From NCBI RefSeq assembly GCF_016401385.1, contig NZ_JAEACF010000002.1, positions 124,001 through 188,000 of the forward strand: 64,000 nucleotides of DNA, given 5' to 3'. Positions within the stretch are counted from its first letter, which is position 1; each line of letters starts with the position of its first letter. Below are positions 43,514 to 52,014 of this stretch, piece after piece. This DNA comes from Fictibacillus halophilus (GTDB taxonomy: Bacteria > Bacillota > Bacilli > Bacillales > Fictibacillaceae). The notes beneath the pieces were generated by a model. The model ran no database searches and was not told the origin of the DNA. It saw nothing but the letters and a program-made list of their open reading frames with translations. The translations under genes were made by a program, and so were the position numbers.

Positions 43514-45651
43514 CTTGTCACCCGTTTCTTATTTTCGTTTTGCAGCAAGTAAACTTTAATCATAAAGTAACTTACTTCTTCAGGAAGTAATTCTTTGATT
43601 GGCTTTAACTTTTCTCCGCCGGCTTGTTGAATGGCATGTTCAATTTTTGAGACATAATCATCTGGAATAAGATCCTCCATCTGAACGTCCATTCCCTCTT
43701 GCATGCATTGAACGAGATGACTCTCGACCGTACTCACGGCCAGATTGCGGTGTTCAGCAATTTCATCTACAGACATTTTCTCTTTATAGAAAGTGTATGT
43801 TTCAAGATGAGAATCAGGCGTTGCCTTTTTTGCAGGTGCTTTTGAAACCGTACTTTGATCAGCACTTTCTCTTCGCTCAGGATGCTCAGCCAAATAATTA
43901 GAAATAGCAGAGATAAAACGCTCACCATATTTCTCTAGTTTATTTTGACCAACACCCGTCACACTCAAAAATTCAGTTCTTGACTCAGGCAGTTTCACGC
44001 ACATATCTTTTAAAGCGGTATCTGCAAAAATAACGAACGGCGGAACGTTCTCCTGTTCTGCTATCGTCTTCCGCACGATTCGAAGTTCTTCAAATAGCGG
44101 ATCATCTGCAGCCACTTGTTTGGTTACGACTGCTTCTTTACGCATGATTTGTTCTTTTCCAAGCAGAATATCTTTCCCTTTTTCTTTTATATAAAGAGTT
44201 GGGAACGTCCCATGCTCAACGGCAATGATTTCTTGTGAGATAAAAAATTCAATGAGATCTGTTATTTCTTTCGTGCTTTTTTCTTTCAACATGCCGTAAG
44301 TCGGTAGCTTATTAAATCTCATCTCTAAAACCTTTTTATTCTTGGAACCGGTCAAAACCTGTGCGATCAATGTCTTCCCGAACCGCTTTTGCCCCATACG
44401 CACAATACAGGATAATACGATCTGCGCCTCTCTTGTCACATCGATACTATCGCGATTATCGGTACAGTTTCCGCACCGACCGCATGGTGGAATTTCTTCA
44501 TCACTAAAATAACGGACAATTGATTGCTGCAAACAGCTTTCGGTGTAGCAATAGTCCACCATGAGTTGAAGCTTCTCCAGCTCTTGCGCCATACGATCCT
44601 GCTCGCTAGACTGATCGATCAGAAAACGCTGTACTTGAACGTCTTGAGAAGAATACAGCAGGATACATTCACTTGGAAGTCCATCACGTCCAGCACGCCC
44701 AGCTTCTTGATAATAACTCTCCATGTTTTTAGGCAGCTGAAAATGGATAACATAACGGATATTCGATTTATCAATACCCATTCCAAATGCCGAAGTAGCC
44801 ACCATAACCGATGACTCATCTTGAAGAAACTGCTCCTGCTGCTGCATGCGCTCGTTGTCATTCATCCCTGCGTGATAGCGAGAAACGTTGATGCCGCTTT
44901 TTTGCAGGGTTTCATAAAGCTGATCAACCGTCTTACGTGTTGCAGCGTATATGATTCCCGCTTCTTTCTCGTTCTTTTTAAGGAAATCTTTTAAATATGA
45001 AAGCCGGTCTTGTCCCTTAATCACGGAAAAGGATAAATTTTCACGTTCAAATCCTGTTAATACCGTCTTGTTCTCATCAATATCGAGAGACCAGCAGATG
45101 TCCTGACGAACACGTGGTGTAGCAGTTGCGGTTAACGCCAGTACCACCGGACGATTTGGAAGATTCCCGATCATTCTTTGAATACGTTGATAGCTCGGTC
45201 TGAAGTCGTGTCCCCATTGCGAGATACAGTGAGCTTCATCTACGGCAATTAAAGGGATATCAATCTGTCTCAAATGATCCATAAAGTCATAAGATTCTAG
45301 GCGTTCTGGTGCAATATATAAAAGTTTGTACTCACCGCTTTTTGCCCTATCCATTCGTTCTCTCGCCTCTGACGCTGTAAGTGAACTATTGATGAAGGCC
45401 GCGGATATACCTAACTGCAATAATGTATCAACCTGATCTTTCATTAAAGAAATTAAAGGAGAAATAACAATTGTCGTTCCTTCAAAAACAAGGGCAGGTA
45501 TTTGATAACAGATCGATTTCCCGCCACCTGTAGGCATAACACAAAGGGTATCGTCACCTGCTAAAACCGATTGGATCGCTTGCTCTTGTCCATTTCGGAA
45601 TGAAGAATAACCGTAATGCAAATTCAGCATTTGCTTTGCTTTTTCTATCAA
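43510..45651 (-). CDS. recQ: ATP-dependent DNA helicase RecQ
   Basis: A 713-aa RecQ. Walker A MPTGGGKS (39-46), DEAH (138-141) in AVDEAHCISQWGHDF, motif VI ESYYQEAGRAGRDG, the RQC zinc-binding cysteines (CYTESCLQQ, CGRCGNCTD), a winged helix, and an HRDC domain (about 525-605). The C-terminal region carries a helix-turn-helix DEIAEHRNLAVSTVESHLVQ (about 645-664), typical of Bacillales RecQ. Start TTG behind GGAGG. It unwinds DNA in recombination and repair. Confidence 0.95.
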   Translation of the reverse strand: MIEKAKQMLNLHYGYSSFRNGQEQAIQSVLAGDDTLCVMPTGGGKSICYQIPALVFEGTTIVISPLISLMKDQVDTLLQLGISAAFINSSLTASEARERMDRAKSGEYKLLYIAPERLESYDFMDHLRQIDIPLIAVDEAHCISQWGHDFRPSYQRIQRMIGNLPNRPVVLALTATATPRVRQDICWSLDIDENKTVLTGFERENLSFSVIKGQDRLSYLKDFLKKNEKEAGIIYAATRKTVDQLYETLQKSGINVSRYHAGMNDNERMQQQEQFLQDESSVMVATSAFGMGIDKSNIRYVIHFQLPKNMESYYQEAGRAGRDGLPSECILLYSSQDVQVQRFLIDQSSEQDRMAQELEKLQLMVDYCYTESCLQQSIVRYFSDEEIPPCGRCGNCTDNRDSIDVTREAQIVLSCIVRMGQKRFGKTLIAQVLTGSKNKKVLEMRFNKLPTYGMLKEKSTKEITDLIEFFISQEIIAVEHGTFPTLYIKEKGKDILLGKEQIMRKEAVVTKQVAADDPLFEELRIVRKTIAEQENVPPFVIFADTALKDMCVKLPESRTEFLSVTGVGQNKLEKYGERFISAISNYLAEHPERRESADQSTVSKAPAKKATPDSHLETYTFYKEKMSVDEIAEHRNLAVSTVESHLVQCMQEGMDVQMEDLIPDDYVSKIEHAIQQAGGEKLKPIKELLPEEVSYFMIKVYLLQNENKKRVTR

Positions 45652-45819
45652 AACTTAATTAGCCTCCCTCAGGTAGAGTCATCTCTTGATTATAAAGGTA
45701 CTGACTCCACATAGCAAAGACACATCTTACCGTTTTCTTCCGATAAAATAGACAGACTACTTAATAAAATGTGATACATTAGGAATTGGAGAAAGAAATG
45801 AAAAAGGAGTTTTTTACAT

Positions 45820-46167
45820 ATGACAAATCATGAAAACAACAATTTGCCACCAAAAACATGTTCAATTGAAAGACTTGTGACGATGCCTGCTGATGTTGCT
45901 AAAGTTCTAGAAGGCAAGAAAACGGCAACTCGCCGAAACGGACGCTATGCAGACATTGGGGAAATCATGGAATTAGAAGGGTATTCGTTCGTAGTGAACA
46001 ATGTATACCGACAATCTCTTGGTGAACTAACCGATCAACACGCTCAAGACGAAGGCTTTGCAACGGTTGAAGAGTACAAGAACGCTATTCTTTCCTACCA
46101 CCCCGGTATGCCGTGGCTTCCTCATATGCAAGTATGGGTTCACGAATTCAGTCCTGCTAAAGGCTAA
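45820..46167 (+). CDS. ASCH-domain-like protein
   Basis: A 115-aa protein with PUA/ASCH-like features: VTMPADVAKVLEGKKTATRR (basic TATRR near residue 43 in the ASCH RNA-binding position) and ADIGEIMELEG. Members are thought to bind RNA. Start ATG behind AAAGGAG. The small membrane protein at 46179 starts 11 nt after it, so the two are probably co-transcribed. Exact function unknown. Confidence 0.78.
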   Translation: MTNHENNNLPPKTCSIERLVTMPADVAKVLEGKKTATRRNGRYADIGEIMELEGYSFVVNNVYRQSLGELTDQHAQDEGFATVEEYKNAILSYHPGMPWLPHMQVWVHEFSPAKG

Positions 46168-46178
46168 ATCATAACTTG

Positions 46179-46622
46179 ATGGATATTTTGTATCGCATTT
46201 TCTTGTATATCCATATTTTAAGCGTGATCATTTCTGTTGGGCCGTTCTTTATCTTGTTCCCACTGATTAAAAAGCTGCGAACAGCAACAGGTGATGAGAT
46301 GCACGCCCACCTTGGCACGTTTCGGTTTGTCGTTTGGCTCGCCAAACACGCCGGTCACGTCTTGGTATTATCAGGTTTTTTGCTTGTTTTTACTGGACCA
46401 TGGACGTGGGATACACCGTGGATCCTCATGACTTTAATCATCTTGTTCTGCTCGCTGTTCTTTTTAGCCCGCGCCTTTTCACCGACGCTTCGTAAGTTTG
46501 ATGATGAAGTGCATGATAAAGTCGGACTAGCTTTGAAATTACAGCGTGCTGTTTGGATTTACCTCGGGTTATTGATGATCATGCTTTGGTTTATGGTTGG
46601 AAAGCCATATTTGTGGTTTTGA
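46179..46622 (+). CDS. Four-helix membrane protein, function unknown
   Basis: A 147-aa hydrophobic protein with four helices (about 4-24, 50-68, 76-96, 120-142). The early segment YIHILSVIISVGPFF recalls DUF2269/CopD-like proteins with histidines in helices. Start ATG at 46179 after the ASCH gene; the in-frame TTG at 46176 is less likely. No clear ribosome site, so translational coupling is possible. Confidence 0.72.
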   Translation: MDILYRIFLYIHILSVIISVGPFFILFPLIKKLRTATGDEMHAHLGTFRFVVWLAKHAGHVLVLSGFLLVFTGPWTWDTPWILMTLIILFCSLFFLARAFSPTLRKFDDEVHDKVGLALKLQRAVWIYLGLLMIMLWFMVGKPYLWF

Positions 46623-46644
46623 GATTGATTGATATGATTGTGGA

Positions 46645-46674
46645 AGCTGACTCTTGAGTTGTGAGGGGTCGGCT
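46645..46674 (+). terminator. Terminator after the ASCH/membrane protein pair
   Basis: Nine-bp stem AGCTGACTC / GGGTCGGCT (two wobble pairs, 12-nt loop) followed by seven T. Confidence 0.8.
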
Positions 46675-46721
46675 TTTTTTGACGTGGTGTCCTTTTGAGG
46701 TGGACAAATTTAGCTTGCCAG

Positions 46722-46826
46722 ACTAAAAATGTGGATTGGAGCCTAAAACTCGTGGATTGAACGACTAAACTTTTGGATTCAGTGTGCTTTTTTCTGGATT
46801 CGGAAGCTATTTTGTGGATTCATTTG
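46722..46826. repeat. Intergenic array D: five degenerate repeats of 20-21 nt
   Basis: TGTGGATT or close variants (CGTGGATT, TTTGGATT, TCTGGATT) recur with GG at 46733, 46754, 46775, 46796 and 46816, i.e. spaced 21, 21, 21 and 20 nt. Three units also carry CTAAA 5-8 nt before the core. It lies in the 314-nt gap between two plus-strand genes, after a terminator; nothing else was seen there. Confidence 0.8.
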
Positions 46827-46936
46827 CTTGGTGTCTGGCTCGCACGGAAATGAGTGCCTAAATAAGAAGAAATTTGGCTCTCTGTTAGAATACATTAAGT
46901 ATTAAACTCCATTTTCCGAACAGGAGGCATATAAGC

Positions 46937-47368
46937 ATGGATTTACATCCAATCACAGTCATCGAAATTATGTTCACCTTAACTTTAATCAGCGCACTTT
47001 ACATTGTTGCTATTTTTATTCCCAAAACAAAACGAAAAATCGGTTTATATACAGCCAGCACCATTTCAGCTCTCGTTTTACTATTTTTCATCATACGTCC
47101 CTTTTGGACTGACTATCATGTCTCCGTAAAAAAAGAACAGCTCACCCTATATTTAGAGAAGCAATTTCCTAATGAAAAGTGGCAGATTACACAAAACATC
47201 GGACGGCAATACAATCCTTATATCTTTTTAGTAGAGTTTCATAACGAAAAAGGTTGGAAGTATCACTATTTTGTTAAGAATGCAGACCACATTAGGCAAA
47301 ACGGCTATTCTCATCCAGATGGAACAGGTAGAAAGAACGGAAAGCATATGCAACAAAATGATTGGTAA
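46937..47368 (+). CDS. Small membrane protein with C-terminal domain, function unknown
   Basis: A 143-aa protein with two N-terminal helices (about 8-28 and 36-55) and a basic soluble domain (YLEKQFPNEKWQITQNIGR..FHNEKGWKYHYF). It recalls DUF3139-like YfjS-type proteins but the match is loose. Start ATG behind CAGGAGG. The C-terminus is hydrophilic (HPDGTGRKNGKHMQQNDW). Single gene. Confidence 0.68.
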   Translation: MDLHPITVIEIMFTLTLISALYIVAIFIPKTKRKIGLYTASTISALVLLFFIIRPFWTDYHVSVKKEQLTLYLEKQFPNEKWQITQNIGRQYNPYIFLVEFHNEKGWKYHYFVKNADHIRQNGYSHPDGTGRKNGKHMQQNDW

Positions 47369-47377
47369 AAAAAGAAA

Positions 47378-47396
47378 ACCTCCTTTACTTGGAGGT
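47378..47396 (-). terminator. Terminator of the P-domain gene
   Basis: Six-bp stem ACCTCC / GGAGGT with a 7-nt loop followed by TTTTCTTTTTTT on the minus strand. Confidence 0.7.
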
Positions 47397-47403
47397 CTTA
47401 CAG

Positions 47404-48111
47404 TTAAAATGACTCTCGTGTTGTTATAGTCAGCTCCCAACCCCTATTGATAACTCCTTGGTCTTGAGCAAATTGATCATATACATATAATCGCCATGCA
47501 CCATTCGGATTCGTTCCATTAAAAACGCTAAGCGTCGTTCCATATGGAAGACCAGGGGCACCTGGTAATGCTGTAACTGGAGGAAAAGTACTTGGTTTAT
47601 AAATGCCTGATGGAGGAATAGCATCTTCTGTCATAGAATTTACTGCAGCATCACTGAACGTATACGTAGCATTCACAACACCAGGACTAAAGCCTCCAAC
47701 TGTAGACATTAAGATGACATTCTGTCCTTGAGGACCTACTAGTAATATCTGTAGATCTGCTAAATATGAATGCGTGAGGTTACGAAGAGTTACCGTCACA
47801 TTTGTAATTGTTCCACTTAAACCTGACACATTAATGAACGAGGGATAAGGTGTTGCAGCTCCACTATCAGGAATTGTAATAACATTAGGATTAAAAAACC
47901 GATTTATATTTACAGCCGTTCTGCTACAGATAACCGCTGTAATACATCCACAATCTAAAGCAAGCATTTGGTTACCACTCGTAATACCCACTACACAGTT
48001 TCCATTGATACCTTGAAAAATAAATGGAAACTGCCTACTCCCTACTAATAGGACGACAGCTTGCCCGTATTTTAAACATCTTAACGTGTGACAAACACAT
48101 GAATCTATCAT
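47404..48111 (-). CDS. Cys-rich N-terminus plus P/HomoB domain protein, possible spore-surface protein
   Basis: A 235-aa protein. The first 62 residues hold seven cysteines (5, 7, 12, 39, 54, 56, 62) and no signal peptide. Residues about 75-233 form a proprotein-convertase P domain: SGLSGTITNVTVTLRNLTHS, ADLQILLVGPQGQNVILMS, and FNGTNPNGAWRLYVYDQFAQ. P domains normally follow subtilase domains, but no protease is here. The start has an excellent GGGAGGTGGG site. A Cys-rich, unsecreted protein in a spore former suggests coat or exosporium; this is inference. Confidence 0.75.
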   Translation of the reverse strand: MIDSCVCHTLRCLKYGQAVVLLVGSRQFPFIFQGINGNCVVGITSGNQMLALDCGCITAVICSRTAVNINRFFNPNVITIPDSGAATPYPSFINVSGLSGTITNVTVTLRNLTHSYLADLQILLVGPQGQNVILMSTVGGFSPGVVNATYTFSDAAVNSMTEDAIPPSGIYKPSTFPPVTALPGAPGLPYGTTLSVFNGTNPNGAWRLYVYDQFAQDQGVINRGWELTITTRESF

Positions 48112-48335
48112 TGTTTCCCACCTCCCTTTATACGGTTACTTCTACAATATGCATGTCTCCTACTTTTGCTTAGGTCGTACAGTATATATTTTCAAAAAGA
48201 ATGAAAACCCTTTCATTATCTAATAATATTAAATATTTTAAAAATTTATAAAATTCCCCTTGTCCCACTCTTTTTAAGCTGTTATGATTGTGAACATTAT
48301 ATTTCTTAAAACACCACAGAAGGGACATATGCAGC

Positions 48336-48536
48336 ATGAAGAAATTATTATTGATTGTCTTGATTTCCGCTCCATTTATTGCACAACTGGTCGTTCTACC
48401 GTTCGTAAACAGGATTGATCCTATCATTTTCGGCCTTCCGTTTCTTCAGTTTTGGTTGTTTTTGTGGATTGTTTTAACTCCTTTTTGCACATTAGGAATC
48501 TATCATCTTCAGAAATCAGAAGGGAGCTTGGATTAA
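48336..48536 (+). CDS. DUF3311 small membrane subunit (second copy)
   Basis: A 66-aa protein with two helices and the same layout as the DUF3311 protein at 33283-33486 (LPFVNRIDPIIFGLPFLQFW compared with YFANKVTPYLFGMPFLLAYC). Its stop lies directly before the start of the SSS symporter. Accessory subunit role is inferred from conserved pairing. Confidence 0.86.
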   Translation: MKKLLLIVLISAPFIAQLVVLPFVNRIDPIIFGLPFLQFWLFLWIVLTPFCTLGIYHLQKSEGSLD

Positions 48537-50039
48537 ATGCAGCAGGGTAATCTTACAGCGCTATCTATCACTATTTTTATTATCTTAACGGTCGTTTTGA
48601 TTGGTTTTCTTGCCGGCAGGGACAAAGCTACACGTAGTTCTGTTGAAGAATGGTCTGTCGGCGGAAGACGCTTTGGTGGCCTACTCGTCTGGTTTCTAGT
48701 AGGGGCTGATCTTTACACAGCTTACACGTTCCTAGGATTAACGAGCACCGCTTACACAGCTGGTAGTCTCGCATTCTTCGCAATTCCCTATTCGGTTCTT
48801 GCGTATTTCATCTCTTATTTTTTCCTTCCGAAGTTATGGAAAGTGGCAAATGAGCATAAGTTAACGACTCTAGCAGACTATGCTCGTGAACGTTTTGACT
48901 CTAAGCTATTATCTTCACTCATCGCCATCGTTGGCGTTCTTATGCTGATTCCATATATCTGTCTGCAGCTGAGTGGTATTCAAGATACGCTACAGGTTGC
49001 TGGGACAGGCTTTATAAATGTTAAAGTGGTCGTGATCACCTCTTTCTTGCTTGTTGCACTATATACATTTTTCAGTGGAATCAAAGGACCGACTTATACA
49101 GCAATCATAAAAGATGTTCTAGTATGGGCGATCATGTTATTCATGGTTGTATCTCTTCCAATCATGCACTTTGGTGGCTGGAACCCCATGGTTGATAAAA
49201 TCGTGACAGAGGCTCCTCATCTTTTAACGATTCCAGAATCAGGACCAAAAGGTGTGATGTGGTTCATTACAGCAGCTTTCGTGTCATCACTCGCTCTTTT
49301 TATGTGGGCACATGCAGCTACAGGTGTTTTCACAGCAAAAAGTGCAGATGCCATTCGAAAAAACGCACTGTATTTGCCGCTTTATAATATCGTTTTAATT
49401 CTAGTCGTATTCCTTGGTTTCATCGCCTTTCTAGTTTTACCAGATGGTACGGATCCAAGGTTTGCTCTTCTTGCATTGATCCAAACGTCTTATGGTGGAA
49501 TTGGTCAGGGATTAGCGTACTCAACAATTGCACTTGCTTCACTTATTCCATGCTCCATCATGGCGATTGGTGCATCGAACCTTTTCGCAAACAACATCTA
49601 CCGCGACCTCATCAATCCAAAAGTAAAAGGCGCAAAACTAACGATGATTACTCGCGGCATGGTTTTCGTTGTCATCGGACTCGCCTTATTGTTCGGTCTT
49701 GTGTTTCCGCAAGCTCTCGTTTCCCTACAGTTGCTTGGTGTATCGGGAATGGTACAGATTTTCCCAGCGATCGTTATCAGTTTGTTCTGGAGAAATCAAT
49801 CTAGAGAAGCTACCATTATCGGTCTGATTGTCGGACTTGTTGTTACCTTCACAGTCTACTCAACAGGTACAAGTCTCGGAATCTATGAAGGTTTCTGGGG
49901 ATTGATGGCTAACTTTGCAACGGTAGTCGTATTGAATCCAATCTTCATTAAAAAGGCGAAGCATTCATCAAACGCTGTAAAAGATTACTTGTTTGATCAG
50001 TCATCAAAAGAAGAACAACTTGTACGAAAAGGAGCATGA
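48537..50039 (+). CDS. Sodium:solute symporter (SSS family), second DUF3311-paired copy
   Basis: A 500-aa symporter, paralogous to the one at 31814-33286: EEWSVGGRRFGGLLVWFLVG and ASLIPCSIMAIGASNLFANN. About 13 helices. Its start ATG follows immediately after the DUF3311 stop. Unlike the other copy it has no catabolic enzymes next to it. Substrate unknown. Confidence 0.91.
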   Translation: MQQGNLTALSITIFIILTVVLIGFLAGRDKATRSSVEEWSVGGRRFGGLLVWFLVGADLYTAYTFLGLTSTAYTAGSLAFFAIPYSVLAYFISYFFLPKLWKVANEHKLTTLADYARERFDSKLLSSLIAIVGVLMLIPYICLQLSGIQDTLQVAGTGFINVKVVVITSFLLVALYTFFSGIKGPTYTAIIKDVLVWAIMLFMVVSLPIMHFGGWNPMVDKIVTEAPHLLTIPESGPKGVMWFITAAFVSSLALFMWAHAATGVFTAKSADAIRKNALYLPLYNIVLILVVFLGFIAFLVLPDGTDPRFALLALIQTSYGGIGQGLAYSTIALASLIPCSIMAIGASNLFANNIYRDLINPKVKGAKLTMITRGMVFVVIGLALLFGLVFPQALVSLQLLGVSGMVQIFPAIVISLFWRNQSREATIIGLIVGLVVTFTVYSTGTSLGIYEGFWGLMANFATVVVLNPIFIKKAKHSSNAVKDYLFDQSSKEEQLVRKGA

Positions 50040-50060
50040 CTTTTACTCTATAAATGAAAG

Positions 50061-50094
50061 AAGCTTGAGTCCGAAATTTTTCAGACTCAAGCTT
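50061..50094 (+). terminator. Terminator after the second SSS symporter
   Basis: Eleven-bp stem AAGCTTGAGTC / GACTCAAGCTT with a 12-nt loop followed by TTTTTT. Confidence 0.9.
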
Positions 50095-50114
50095 TTTTAG
50101 TAACATCGGCAGAG

Positions 50115-51098
50115 CTATAAATCATTCAGTTCTTTTTTTACAATATCTAAAAGCACCGTGTTCTGATCGGTCTGAACCATCCCTTTATTCTCTCTATTAT
50201 TTAGATAGTAAGGCAGTTCCAACACATCCTTTAGTCTTCCTTCCGTTAAGAATGGCGTAGTCACTTTTAATTGGATATCATCACGCTGTAAAGGTAGTGT
50301 TGAAGCGAGGATATAACCCCAATCCACACCCGTCTTGTTTGAGAAATTATGAAAGGGAATCGTGAAAAGTCCACATTCTTTTAACGTCTTTTCAATGCTC
50401 CACATATATTCTGGCATCAGGTTGACGGTCGAACAAGCAATGGATAGAACACCACCAGGGTTTAAGTGTTCCTTTAACTCATGATAAAACTCTAAAGAAA
50501 ACAATCGGGATAGACTTGGACACTTTTCCGTGGGCTCTGGTATATCCACAATGATTACGTCCCAAGCTTCTAGGCTTTGTTCCACAAAACTTCTACCATC
50601 TTGAATCATAGTTCTCACTTTATGATGATTTAATGCACCTTCATTGAATGCCACCAAACGATCGAAGCTTTTTCCAAGGTCCATCATCTCTGCATCAATA
50701 TCGACTGCAATAATTTCGTCAACTTCTTCATAGCGTAAAGCTTCTCGGACACTGATTCCGCCTCCGCCACCGATGATTAAGATACGTCTAACCTCTTTTG
50801 CAGCTGCCATCGGAACATGTACGATCACTTCGGCATACTCATTCTCATCTTCTTTCGTACCAAACATGATTTCACCATTGCTATAGACCCATACTTCTTC
50901 TCCTACTTCGACTAATGCAATTTTTTGTGTAGATGTATGAAACGTTTGAATCACTCTAAAGTTTTGGTTGGGTCTCTGACCATCATTTATATAAGATATA
51001 ACAGACCCGTTTCCCCATAGAATCCAGTATAAGTAGACACTTGCTTCTATTATAAAAACTGCGGCTGCACCAACCGTTAGCCACATGAGTTCATCCAC
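50115..51098 (-). CDS. Spermidine synthase-like protein with an N-terminal membrane helix
   Basis: About 327 aa from the GTG at 51098, which follows AAGGAG; an in-frame GTG at 51107 overlaps that site. One N-terminal helix (about 6-28), then a polyamine aminopropyltransferase fold: ILIIGGGGGISVREALRY, AVDIDAEMMDLG, and VIIVDIPEPTEKCPS (DxPEP instead of the usual DxTDP). The catalytic Asp region is present but altered, so it may use a different substrate or make thermospermine or branched products. speB/speD genes are not adjacent. Confidence 0.83.
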   Translation of the reverse strand: MDELMWLTVGAAAVFIIEASVYLYWILWGNGSVISYINDGQRPNQNFRVIQTFHTSTQKIALVEVGEEVWVYSNGEIMFGTKEDENEYAEVIVHVPMAAAKEVRRILIIGGGGGISVREALRYEEVDEIIAVDIDAEMMDLGKSFDRLVAFNEGALNHHKVRTMIQDGRSFVEQSLEAWDVIIVDIPEPTEKCPSLSRLFSLEFYHELKEHLNPGGVLSIACSTVNLMPEYMWSIEKTLKECGLFTIPFHNFSNKTGVDWGYILASTLPLQRDDIQLKVTTPFLTEGRLKDVLELPYYLNNRENKGMVQTDQNTVLLDIVKKELNDL

Positions 51099-51240
51099 TA
51101 TGAACACTCCTTATTTTTCAACAAGCTTTATTCTCATTCTTATTCATTTATCCGGCATGTGGTGTTGAAAAACTTGTACATAAGCAAAATTTAGGCATCT
51201 GCATAGACTAATGCGACAATCACTTTTTGGAGGTTATCTT

Positions 51241-52002
51241 ATGAGTTATATGAATCCACAACAACAGCAGCAAGGCAGCGGTCAACAGCAGAGTGATGGG
51301 CAGCAGCAAGCTCTTCAACTATCTCTGCAACTCATTAAAGAAGCCGTTGCTGGCGAAAGAGAAGATCAATTATTTTACGAATACTTAATTTCTGAAGCAC
51401 CTACGAACGAAGAAAAATTAATCATTGCTTCCATTCGCGATGATGAGAAACGACATAACAAGCTTTTCAGAATGATCTACAAAGATCTCACCGGTCAAGA
51501 AGTTCCACCTGTGAACGGAGAAGAGTTTCAAAAACCAAAAACCTATAAAGACGGTCTTGTAAAAGCTTTGTTTGGGGAACTTGCTGCTGTCGAAAAATAT
51601 CGTGTCATTCGCCAAGGACTTCCTAATACGTATTATCGAGACATTCTTTTTAACATCATTACAGATGAGATCAAACACAGTGCAAAGTACAACTATTTAT
51701 ATACGTTAAACAGTCAACCAAGTTCTCCTCGTTCTGTTCAACAAGCACACCGAATGCCACAAACAGAGAGCATAGCGGATCAATGGGTTTCGTACATTGA
51801 CCCACTTGTCAAAAGAGCGTTAAAAGAGACGGAAGAAGGCATTAATCTTACTCATCTCTATCAGGAATTTATTTTATCTGGTGTTCTTGTTGGTCAAGGG
51901 TTCACACCTCAACAAGCAATTGAACAAGTAGAAGAGTGGGAAAAAACAGGAGAATCTCAGCTATTGAAAAAGAGCAAGATGATGGGAAACCAAGTAAGAT
52001 AG
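51241..52002 (+). CDS. Ferritin-like domain protein (rubrerythrin-like)
   Basis: A 253-aa protein from the ATG at 51241, behind TTGGAGG. A Gln-rich N-terminus (QQQQQGSGQQQSDGQQQ) precedes a ferritin-like four-helix domain with EREDQLFYEYLI, DDEKRHNKLF, GELAAVEKYRVIRQ and ITDEIKHSAKYNYLY, consistent with carboxylate/His iron ligands. The C-terminal ~70 residues are separate. It lies 12 nt ahead of a peroxiredoxin, so a role in iron or oxidative-stress protection is plausible. Confidence 0.83.
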   Translation: MSYMNPQQQQQGSGQQQSDGQQQALQLSLQLIKEAVAGEREDQLFYEYLISEAPTNEEKLIIASIRDDEKRHNKLFRMIYKDLTGQEVPPVNGEEFQKPKTYKDGLVKALFGELAAVEKYRVIRQGLPNTYYRDILFNIITDEIKHSAKYNYLYTLNSQPSSPRSVQQAHRMPQTESIADQWVSYIDPLVKRALKETEEGINLTHLYQEFILSGVLVGQGFTPQQAIEQVEEWEKTGESQLLKKSKMMGNQVR

Positions 52003-52014
52003 GGGAAGAGAGGG

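Noticed and set aside
10591..46826. CRISPR arrays
   Set aside because: The repeated cores are only about 10 nt with 8-11 nt variable parts; CRISPR needs repeats above 20 nt, spacers near 30 nt, and no cas genes are present.
48170..48427. 85-aa minus-strand ORF
   Set aside because: Overlaps the DUF3311 gene and its promoter region; no ribosome site.
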